Of a DNA stretch of 54,526 nucleotides, positions 46,914-53,474 are shown piece by piece. Origin of the DNA: an uncultured Porphyromonadaceae bacterium. GTDB lineage: Bacteria; Bacteroidota; Bacteroidia; Bacteroidales; UBA11471. The notes beneath the pieces are model-generated. The model saw only the letters and a list, made by a program, of their open reading frames with translations, did not search any database and was not told the origin of the DNA. Made by a program: the position numbers and the translations under genes. Location of the stretch: positions 1 through 54,526 of the forward strand of contig UQOX01000017.1 in assembly GCA_900542765.1 (NCBI GenBank). Reading direction: 5' to 3'. How positions within the stretch are numbered: the first letter of the stretch is position 1; each line of letters starts with the position of its first letter.

Positions 46914-47042
46914 TGGCCGGTCTCTTTCGGTTTCGGAATACTCTTCGAACCTGATAAAAATGCAATAAGGTTGTCGATTTTTTACCGACTCTACCTTGTC
47001 AGTGAAAGAAAAGAATTATTTTTACCGGGTCAAACAACAAAA

Positions 47043-47861
47043 ATGGGAAAGAGATTGTTATACCTGTTTGTCCTCGTATTTTTGGCGGCGGCTCTCCTCC
47101 AATTTTTTCTCGGCAATCCCGACCCGGGGATTTTTGCCTTTCCTGTGAACGCGGTCATGTTGCTGGCTCTCGTCGGCGGGCTGTATGTCTTGTACAGGGA
47201 AAAGGAGAAGAGTCCTCTGGTGGCTTCCCTCTCTTCGGGGCAAGCGGCTGTCGTTGCCATACTCCTGACGGGCTTGAATGCCCTTCTGATGGTTTTCTTT
47301 CCCGGGCTCGAATGGCAGAAATCGTGGATTTTCGATGCCTGCCTGCTCATGCTTTTTACCAATCTTTTCCTTGTCTTGTTGCGATACAAGGGAGCCAACC
47401 GCATCAGATTTTATTTGAATCATGCCGGTCTCTTCGTCTTCGTCGCCGCCCTGGCTTTCGGTGCGGCCGACATGCGCACCATGCGCGCGGCCGTGAACGT
47501 GGGGGAGACCATCGACAAGGCTTATACCCGCGAAGGGAATACCCATTCGTTGGGTTATACCCTCAGGCTCGACTCCTTCGAGGCTGATTTCTACGAAGGT
47601 AGTAACCGTGTCCCGGCCGATTTCCGGGCCGTGGTCGTCGTTGACGGGGAGCGTCACACCCTCAGGGTGAACGAGCCGTGGCACAGATCGTGGAAAGAAG
47701 ACGTCTATCTCTCGGGCTATGATACCCGGGCCGGTCGAGAGTCGGAATACTGTGTTCTCGAATTTGTCATACAACCGTGGAAATATATCGCTCTTACCGG
47801 GCTGTTGCTCTTTGCGGCCGGAGCCCTTATGTTGGTGTGGGGTGGAAAAAACAGAACTTGA
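47043..47861 (+). CDS. resB: ResB-like cytochrome c biogenesis protein
   Basis: A 272-residue membrane protein with four transmembrane helices (three N-terminal, one at the C-terminus) and an extracytoplasmic loop between the third and fourth. 'RIRFYLNHAGLFVFVAALAFG' and the C-terminal 'QPWKYIALTGLLLFAAGALML' are typical of the short Bacteroidetes ResB/Ccs1 homologues that guide haem to apocytochrome c. It is shorter than ResB of other phyla. The ATG at 47043 starts the first helix; an upstream in-frame start adds no conserved sequence. It ends 1 bp before the ccsA start. Confidence 0.83.
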   Translation: MGKRLLYLFVLVFLAAALLQFFLGNPDPGIFAFPVNAVMLLALVGGLYVLYREKEKSPLVASLSSGQAAVVAILLTGLNALLMVFFPGLEWQKSWIFDACLLMLFTNLFLVLLRYKGANRIRFYLNHAGLFVFVAALAFGAADMRTMRAAVNVGETIDKAYTREGNTHSLGYTLRLDSFEADFYEGSNRVPADFRAVVVVDGERHTLRVNEPWHRSWKEDVYLSGYDTRAGRESEYCVLEFVIQPWKYIALTGLLLFAAGALMLVWGGKNRT

Positions 47862-47862
47862 C

Positions 47863-48642
47863 ATGAATTGGGAGGTTTTTCCATATTTTGCCGTTGTCTC
47901 CGTCGTCCTGTCGCTGGGCGGAGCCCTCGTGGCCCTGTTCAAGCCGCGGCAGGCGTTTGTGGCGCAGGTTTTGGCGCTGGCCGGCATTGGAGTGCTCGGC
48001 GTGTTTGTGGCGGGATTCTGGGTGTCGCTCGGACGGCCGCCCATGCGCACCATGGGCGAGACGCGCTTGTGGTATTCGCTGTTTGTGATGATGGCGGGCT
48101 TCTTTGTTTACCGGCGATGGAATTACCGCTGGCTGCTGCTGTTCACCACCGTGCTTTCGGCCGTCTTTTGCATCATCAATATGCTGAAACCCGAGATACA
48201 CGACGCGACACTCGTGCCGGCGCTGCAAAGTGTCTATTTCATTCCGCATGTTGCCGTCTACATGTTTGCCTACGGGATATTGGCCTGCTCTTTCATTCTC
48301 GCCGTCGTGGGGCTTTTCGATAAAAAAAATCTCTATTTCGACTCGATGGACAATCTTGTGTATATTGCCACCGGACTGTTGTTTCTCGGTCTGCTCACCG
48401 GTGCCTTGTGGGCCAAGGAGGCTTGGGGCGACTTTTGGAGCTGGGACCCCAAGGAGACTTGGGCAGCCGTCACGGCTGCGGGTTACTTGGCCTATATACA
48501 CCTGCGTTTCACCCGGGCCTCGAAGAGCCGATGGCTCTATTTCGTGGTCGTGGTGAGTTTTCTCCTGCTGCAAATGTGCTGGTATGGATATAAATACCTA
48601 CCTTCGTCGGGTCAAAGCCTGCATCTCTACAACATGCAATAA
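47863..48642 (+). CDS. ccsA: Cytochrome c biogenesis protein CcsA (ResC)
   Basis: A 259-residue haem-handling membrane protein with about eight helices. The tryptophan-rich haem-binding motif 'WGDFWSWDPKETWA' is intact, and His residues in 'FIPHVAVYMFAYG' and 'AYIHLRFTR' are the expected axial ligands. With the preceding ResB-like protein it forms the system II haem exporter/ligase. It lies 43 bp before the triheme peroxidase gene, whose product needs covalent haem. Confidence 0.93.
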   Translation: MNWEVFPYFAVVSVVLSLGGALVALFKPRQAFVAQVLALAGIGVLGVFVAGFWVSLGRPPMRTMGETRLWYSLFVMMAGFFVYRRWNYRWLLLFTTVLSAVFCIINMLKPEIHDATLVPALQSVYFIPHVAVYMFAYGILACSFILAVVGLFDKKNLYFDSMDNLVYIATGLLFLGLLTGALWAKEAWGDFWSWDPKETWAAVTAAGYLAYIHLRFTRASKSRWLYFVVVVSFLLLQMCWYGYKYLPSSGQSLHLYNMQ

Positions 48643-48685
48643 CCAAAATATCAAATAAATACCACCAAACCTAAACGTAAAGAAA

Positions 48686-50080
48686 ATGAAAACAAGTTCG
48701 AAAATCATTCTCATTGCGATTGCCATAATCGTAATAGGGGCGATTGTTTACCGGGCTGTCAACACGGCTCCGCCCGAGTCGATGCCGGCCGATGAGCAAA
48801 TCGTGAAAATCTTTGACGACGGAGGCTGTGCTGCTTGTCACACCGCCGACCCCGCACTCCCTTTCTTCTCAAACTGGCCCATTGCCCGCAAGCTCATTAC
48901 CGAAGACATTCTGAAAGGGTATGAGGCTTTCGACATCATTCCCATGATGACGGCCATCGAGAACGGCGAAGCCGTGAACGAGGTAGACCTGGCCAAGGTC
49001 GAGAAAGCGGTTCTCGACGGCACGATGCCCCTGGCCAAATACTATTTGGTGCACTGGGGCGCGTCGTTGACCGACAAGAAGAGCGACATCGTGCTCGGCT
49101 GGATACGCGACCATCGGGCACAGTTCTATCCCAACACGCTGGCTGCCGAAGAGTTTGCCAACGAGACCATCAGACCGGTGCCCGACTCGGTGGAGTATGA
49201 CCCCGCCAAAGCCGCGCTGGGTGAGCTCCTCTACCACGACACCCGTCTCTCGGCCGACGGCACCGTTTCCTGCGCCACCTGCCACGGCATCAATACCGGC
49301 GGTGTCGACAACCTGAAATATTCCGAAGGCATCGGCGGACAACTCGGTGGTGTGAACGCCCCCACGGTGTTCAATGCCGTGTTCAACTTCGTCCAGTTCT
49401 GGGACGGACGGGCTGCCACGCTCGCCGACCAGGCGGCCGGCCCTCCCTTGAATCCCGTCGAGATGGGTTGTGCCTCGTTCGATGAAATCGTGGCCCGCTT
49501 GGCACAGGACAAGGCATTTGTGAAAGCCTTCAACGCCGTCTATCCCGAAGGGTTGAGCCAAGCCACCATCACCGATGCCATCGCCCAGTATGAGCGCACG
49601 CTCGTCACGCCCGACTCGCCTTTCGACCGTTACCTCAAAGGCGACAAGGAGGCCATGACCGCCGAGCAGATCAAGGGCTTCGAGCTCTTCAAGGAGTATA
49701 ACTGCGCCACCTGCCATGCCGGTGTGAACATGGGCGGGCAGAGCTACGAGCTGATGGGTCGCCGGGCCGACTATTTCAAGGACCGCGAGCTCCAAGAGAA
49801 ATCGGGTCTCACCGACGGCGACAACGGCCGTTGGGCACAGACGGGTATCGAGCGCGACCGGTTCCGCTTCCGCACCCCCGGCTTGCGCAACGTGGCACTC
49901 ACCTATCCCTATTACCACGACGGTAGCGTGGAGAGCCTCGAAGAGGCCGTCGGCATGATGGCCAAATATCAGGTGGGCAAGGATCTGTCGGCCGAGAACG
50001 TCGCCACGATAACCGCTTTCCTGCAAGCCCTCACCGGCGAGTACAAGGGCGAAACCCTCGTCAACGACAACATGAAATAA
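48686..50080 (+). CDS. Triheme cytochrome c peroxidase, membrane anchored
   Basis: A 464-residue protein. An N-terminal membrane anchor (5-22) is followed by a monohaem domain with C48-AA-C51-H52, then a diheme bacterial cytochrome c peroxidase body with C196-AT-C199-H200 and C340-AT-C343-H344, and 'QFWDGRAATLADQAAGPPLNPVEMG' typical of the CCP core. The extra N-terminal haem and anchor match the E. coli YhjA/Ccp type, which reduces periplasmic H2O2 with quinol electrons. It is the last gene of an operon with resB and ccsA; a strong terminator follows at 50127. Confidence 0.93.
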   Translation: MKTSSKIILIAIAIIVIGAIVYRAVNTAPPESMPADEQIVKIFDDGGCAACHTADPALPFFSNWPIARKLITEDILKGYEAFDIIPMMTAIENGEAVNEVDLAKVEKAVLDGTMPLAKYYLVHWGASLTDKKSDIVLGWIRDHRAQFYPNTLAAEEFANETIRPVPDSVEYDPAKAALGELLYHDTRLSADGTVSCATCHGINTGGVDNLKYSEGIGGQLGGVNAPTVFNAVFNFVQFWDGRAATLADQAAGPPLNPVEMGCASFDEIVARLAQDKAFVKAFNAVYPEGLSQATITDAIAQYERTLVTPDSPFDRYLKGDKEAMTAEQIKGFELFKEYNCATCHAGVNMGGQSYELMGRRADYFKDRELQEKSGLTDGDNGRWAQTGIERDRFRFRTPGLRNVALTYPYYHDGSVESLEEAVGMMAKYQVGKDLSAENVATITAFLQALTGEYKGETLVNDNMK

Positions 50081-50126
50081 GGCGTGAGGAGACATTTGTC
50101 TTCTCCTGCTGACCCCTTTTGTGACT

Positions 50127-50177
50127 GATTTATGAGATTCTCCCCCTGCAAGGGAGAATCTCATAAATCTTTTTTTT
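50127..50177 (+). terminator. Terminator of the cytochrome c operon
   Basis: An 18-bp perfect stem (50127-50144 with 50152-50169) with a seven-base loop is followed by eight T residues. Confidence 0.92.
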
Positions 50178-50316
50178 GCGCCCCTCCCCCGAAGACAGGC
50201 AACTCTTTTCTCGCGGGAGTTGGAGATTCGATGTCGGGAAAGAGGGTCGAGGCGGCCATGCTCTCTCTTTTTCAAAAAATTCATTGTAAAAAAATCTTTA
50301 TTCTAAAATAATCCCG

Positions 50317-50324
50317 TATATTTG
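50317..50324 (+). promoter_or_regulatory. -7 element of the CNNM/CBS gene
   Basis: TATATTTG, 228 bp upstream of the start codon, implying a leader of about 220 nt. Confidence 0.5.
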
Positions 50325-50552
50325 CGCATCATCAAAAACGAAATACAGCTTTCGAGCCTTATCATACACATATTAACGTTGCTCAATATCCGGTATCGTG
50401 CGATACCCGAAATGCATGTACGCCACTGTTCCGTCGGGCGATAATCTTTTTTATGCGCATTTAGTTTTTTGTTTTCCCCCGCGGGTGCAATCAGAAAGAG
50501 AAACAGAAACAAAAAACATTTACAGAACAATCAGCAATTTATTTAGGAAATT
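50325..50552 (+). promoter_or_regulatory. Long structured 5' leader of the CNNM/CBS gene
   Basis: The leader contains a perfect hairpin GGTATCG-TG-CGATACC (about 50391-50406) and downstream CGGGCGATAATC followed by TTTTTT (50446-50452). The CGATA and CCCGA segments can pair in alternative ways, so an attenuator or small RNA is possible. It does not match any riboswitch consensus I know. Confidence 0.35.
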
Positions 50553-51596
50553 ATGGGATTAATGCTTTTATACCTATTCATGGCATTAGGTGTATCCTTT
50601 ACTTGTTCGGTGCTCGAAGCCGTGCTGCTCTCGACGCCGATGTCATTTATCACGATGAAAGAGCAGGAGGGGGGCGGAGCGTCGGCCCGACTGCTGAAAA
50701 AATACAAACAGAACATCGACAAACCCATCTCGGCCATTCTCTCGCTCAACACCATCGCCCACACCATCGGTGCGGCCGGCGTGGGAGCCGAAGCGGTGAA
50801 AATCTTTGGTCAGGCCTATTTCGGCATCATCTCGGCCATACTCACCATACTCATTCTCGTGCTTTCGGAGATTATCCCCAAAACCATAGGTGCTTCGTAT
50901 TGGCGCAGGATGGCCCTTTTCTCGGCACAGGTGATACGGGTGTTTGTCTACATCTGCTATCCGCTCGTGTTGCTCTCCGAGTTGATAACCCGTGTTTTCT
51001 CGCCCAAGGAGAAAGAGCTGTCGGTGAGCCGTGAAGAGGTGTCGGCCATGCTCACGGTGGGCGAGGAAGAGGGTGTCTTCGAGTCGAAAGAGAACAAGGT
51101 GATACAGAACCTCATTCGCCTCAACAACGTGAAGGTGAAAGAGGTGATGACCCCGCGCGTGGTTACCGCCGTGGCCTCGGAAGAGATGACCTTGCGCGAC
51201 TTCTACAACGAGAAGTCCTACCGTTTCTATTCGCGCATACCCGTCTACGGCGACAGCAAAGACTACATCACCGGCTATGTGCTGCGGCGCACGGTGCTCG
51301 AAAACCTCACCGAAGACAAGTTCGACATGAAACTCAAAGACATACGCCGTCCCATACCCTATTTCTCCGAGAACAAGTCGGTCTCGACCGTGTGGGAAAA
51401 GCTCCTCGAACACAAGGAACAGATAGCCCTCATCGTCGACGAGTATGGCTGCTTCCGCGGCATCATCACCATGGAAGACGTGGTGGAGACCATCTTCGGC
51501 CTCGAAATCATCGACGAGACCGATACCGTCGTCGATATGCAGCAGCTGGCCCGCGACCGCTGGAACGCCCGTCTGCAACGCTACAAAGAGATGTAG
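50553..51596 (+). CDS. CNNM-type transporter with CBS domains (HlyC/CorC relative)
   Basis: A 347-residue inner-membrane protein. The DUF21/CNNM domain (residues 1-165) holds four hydrophobic segments and 'ILSLNTIAHTIGAAGVGAEA' and 'SEIIPKTIGASYWRR', the family's ion-site region. A CBS pair follows (about 190-325: 'VMTPRVVTAVASEEMTLRDF', 'VDEYGCFRGIITMEDVVETI'). Relatives export Mg2+ or Co2+ or affect their homeostasis. The usual C-terminal CorC/HlyC domain is absent, giving a shorter protein than the ~430-residue norm. A terminator lies at 51623. Confidence 0.92.
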   Translation: MGLMLLYLFMALGVSFTCSVLEAVLLSTPMSFITMKEQEGGGASARLLKKYKQNIDKPISAILSLNTIAHTIGAAGVGAEAVKIFGQAYFGIISAILTILILVLSEIIPKTIGASYWRRMALFSAQVIRVFVYICYPLVLLSELITRVFSPKEKELSVSREEVSAMLTVGEEEGVFESKENKVIQNLIRLNNVKVKEVMTPRVVTAVASEEMTLRDFYNEKSYRFYSRIPVYGDSKDYITGYVLRRTVLENLTEDKFDMKLKDIRRPIPYFSENKSVSTVWEKLLEHKEQIALIVDEYGCFRGIITMEDVVETIFGLEIIDETDTVVDMQQLARDRWNARLQRYKEM

Positions 51597-51622
51597 GGGC
51601 GTCGTCGGTGCGACAAGCAGGA

Positions 51623-51657
51623 GAGAGGCTCTGCCAATGCGGCAGAGCCTCTCTTTT
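51623..51657 (+). terminator. Terminator of the CNNM/CBS gene
   Basis: A 13-bp stem (GAGAGGCTCTGCC / GGCAGAGCCTCTC) with a five-base loop, followed by TTTT, between convergent genes. Confidence 0.88.
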
Positions 51658-52081
51658 ATTTTAAATCGGAAATTTCGATGGCGGGATTGCGTCGCAACAG
51701 TTCCCTTATGAAACCCTCATGTTCCTTGGGGGAGACGAAGAGCGGCCGTTTCTCCCCTTCCAGGCTCAGGGCGATGCCGTGGCGGGAGAGAGCATAGGGC
51801 GCGAAAAAGGCGTGCCCCTTCACGACTGTCGCCACACGGGTTATCTCGGTCACGGCCACATGGCGCGAGGCGAGGTAGCCCGAGCGCACGACGAGCGTGC
51901 CGTCGTCGAGAAAACGGTATTCGGTGCCGGTGATGCGGGCAATGAGAAACACCGCTCCCAACATGCACAACACCCACGCCATCACATACCCCACCCACAG
52001 GCAGTAGAGCATGCCCGCCGTCGTCACCACCAGCAGCGAATAAAACGGCGTGCCGTCGATTCTCGATTTGAATGTGCGCAT
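51656..52081 (-). CDS. Bacterial PH-domain membrane protein
   Basis: A 141-residue protein with two hydrophobic helices near the N-terminus ('FYSLLVVTTAGMLYCLWVGY', 'AWVLCMLGAVFLIARI') followed by a small beta-rich bacterial PH domain ('GTLVVRSGYLASRHVAVTEI'). Such proteins are membrane-associated and of unknown function. The ATG at 52081 matches the usual 'M.TFKS' start of Bacteroidetes relatives; an in-frame ATG at 52156, immediately after the WYL stop, would add 25 residues and would couple the two genes. Confidence 0.8.
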   Translation of the reverse strand: MRTFKSRIDGTPFYSLLVVTTAGMLYCLWVGYVMAWVLCMLGAVFLIARITGTEYRFLDDGTLVVRSGYLASRHVAVTEITRVATVVKGHAFFAPYALSRHGIALSLEGEKRPLFVSPKEHEGFIRELLRRNPAIEISDLK

Positions 52082-52157
52082 GGTCGGAGTATTTTTGGTT
52101 GAACGTATGGATTCCTTTAATTTCTTAGACAACGCCGTTCCCATGGAAAGTGTCATT

Positions 52158-53069
52158 TCACTCCCGGTATAGAGCGCTGGCGTTGTGGGTTATGTTGGCT
52201 ACGATGTCGCGCAGCCATGAGGGAGATTCCACCTCTATCTCGTCTCCGTAGGAGAGGATTTCCTTGACGAAGTCGAAAGAGGGCCGCAGTTGGTATTCGA
52301 AAATCTTGAAATCCATGTTCTTGTCGGTTTCTATCTCTTTTTGGCTGTGATGCAGGGGCAACGAACGTATGTATTTGTATTGGTTACCATAAACGATGAG
52401 GCGTACCGTCTCGATTTTTTTGTCCGCCTCCACGATGATGCCGAAACAGGAAGAGAAAAATTCCCGGGCATCGAAGTCGGCCCGAAGGGTAAAATGTTGT
52501 TCGGTGGAGGTAAGGGAAAGAATGCGGTCGAGGGAGAAAACAAGCAACGTGTTACTTGGGCAATTATTGGCCAGCATATACCAGCGTTGCTTGAATATTT
52601 TTACGCAGTAAGGTTCCAACACAAAGGTGTTGGGGTGCTCCTTCCAGAAACTTTGGTAGGTAATGGTGATGACGGTACTGTCGCGCATGGCTTCGATGAT
52701 GGGCGTCAGGAATTTTTGGCATGAGGGGATTTGTTCAAACAGGATTCTGTGTTTGAGGTGATGACTCTCGTTGATCAGGTTGTTTACGGCAAACGTGTTC
52801 AGCAGCCAGTTCCTTATGCCCCCTTTTTCTATATCATCGGCATTTTCTATGTAATAGCAATAGCCGTTCCGTTTGTCACATTCGATATTGATGTCGAATA
52901 TTTCTTCGATGGCGTGCCGGTGATGGTGGAATGTGCGGAGAGCCATATCTTCGCCGTTGCTCATTCCGGAGTTTCTCCAACGTTGGTTGATTTCTTCGAA
53001 GGAGATTCGTCCGGCCCGGTAGATGGTATCGACCAGCCAGATGTAACGGTTGAACAGATCTTTTGTCAT
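52158..53069 (-). CDS. WYL-domain transcriptional regulator
   Basis: A 303-residue protein. The N-terminal ~60 residues form a helix-turn-helix-like region ('ISFEEINQRW' onward), and the central part is the WYL domain ('ITITYQSFWKEHPNTFVLEPY' then 'FKQRWYMLANN'), in which the Trp-Tyr-Leu signature reads WYML. WYL proteins often sense nucleic acids or ligands and control defence or stress genes. The -7 element TATATTTG (53074-53081, minus strand) ends 4 bp before the ATG, so the mRNA may be leaderless. The PH gene downstream may be a co-transcribed target. Confidence 0.88.
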   Translation of the reverse strand: MTKDLFNRYIWLVDTIYRAGRISFEEINQRWRNSGMSNGEDMALRTFHHHRHAIEEIFDINIECDKRNGYCYYIENADDIEKGGIRNWLLNTFAVNNLINESHHLKHRILFEQIPSCQKFLTPIIEAMRDSTVITITYQSFWKEHPNTFVLEPYCVKIFKQRWYMLANNCPSNTLLVFSLDRILSLTSTEQHFTLRADFDAREFFSSCFGIIVEADKKIETVRLIVYGNQYKYIRSLPLHHSQKEIETDKNMDFKIFEYQLRPSFDFVKEILSYGDEIEVESPSWLRDIVANITHNASALYRE

Positions 53070-53073
53070 GATA

Positions 53074-53081
53074 CAAATATA
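53074..53081 (-). promoter_or_regulatory. -7 element of the WYL regulator gene
   Basis: TATATTTG on the minus strand, 4 bp before the start codon. Confidence 0.5.
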
Positions 53082-53089
53082 ATGAAATA

Positions 53090-53119
53090 AAAACAGGCAA
53101 GCGTAAGCTTGCCTGTTTT
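53090..53119 (-). terminator. Terminator of the LRR / small-protein cluster
   Basis: A 12-13 bp stem (AAACAGGCAAGC / GCTTGCCTGTTT) with a GTAA loop; on the minus strand it is followed by TTTTTATTTC. It sits directly after the 77-residue gene and just upstream of the WYL promoter. Confidence 0.88.
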
Positions 53120-53123
53120 TATT

Positions 53124-53357
53124 TTAGCTGCGCTTGGCCCATGATCTACCTTCGGTTGTTGAATAAAACAGTCCTTTGGTCGTTTGGGCTAAAATTTCTT
53201 TTCCATTATCAATCAAATCCAGGAAATCTCCGATATAGGAGTTTGGTTGGAACCGAACGGCCCATGATCTTCCGTCCGTGGAAGAATATTCGAGTTTTCC
53301 TGCTGAAACCGGGGAGATGCGGATAAATTCTTTTCCGCGCTTAATCATTTGTGGCAT
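53124..53357 (-). CDS. 77-residue protein with two Asp-box-like repeats
   Basis: A small protein carrying two copies of a short motif: 'EYSSTDGRSWAVRF' near residue 23 and 'FYSTTEGRSWAKRS' at the C-terminus. Each resembles the Asp-box (S-x-D-x-G-x-T/S-W) turns of sialidase-type propellers, though two turns cannot make a propeller. The N-terminus is basic, with no signal peptide. It lies downstream of the LRR gene on the same strand, 12 bp after a tiny ORF, and is followed by a strong terminator, so it probably belongs to the LRR transcript. The function is unknown. Confidence 0.65.
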   Translation of the reverse strand: MPQMIKRGKEFIRISPVSAGKLEYSSTDGRSWAVRFQPNSYIGDFLDLIDNGKEILAQTTKGLFYSTTEGRSWAKRS

Positions 53358-53369
53358 AAGTGTTTGTTT

Positions 53370-53462
53370 TTAAAATGATGCCTCATGTTTACGGCCTTTG
53401 GCATTACCGGCATATATCCATATGTCATTATTCTGGGGTTGAGAGGTTATCCCGTAGTTCAT
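53370..53462 (-). CDS. Possible 30-residue peptide between the LRR gene and the 77-residue gene
   Basis: An ATG-started ORF on the minus strand (MNYGITSQPQ ... HEASF) begins 12 bp after the LRR stop and ends 12 bp before the 77-residue gene. It fills the gap with uniform short spacing, which supports a real small gene, but 30 codons can arise by chance and there is no recognisable domain. Confidence 0.3.
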   Translation of the reverse strand: MNYGITSQPQNNDIWIYAGNAKGRKHEASF

Positions 53463-53474
53463 GTTTGTAATAAG

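Noticed and set aside
50325..50552. Known riboswitch, 6S or tmRNA in the CNNM leader
   Set aside because: I could not match any consensus core; it is kept only as an unclassified structured leader.
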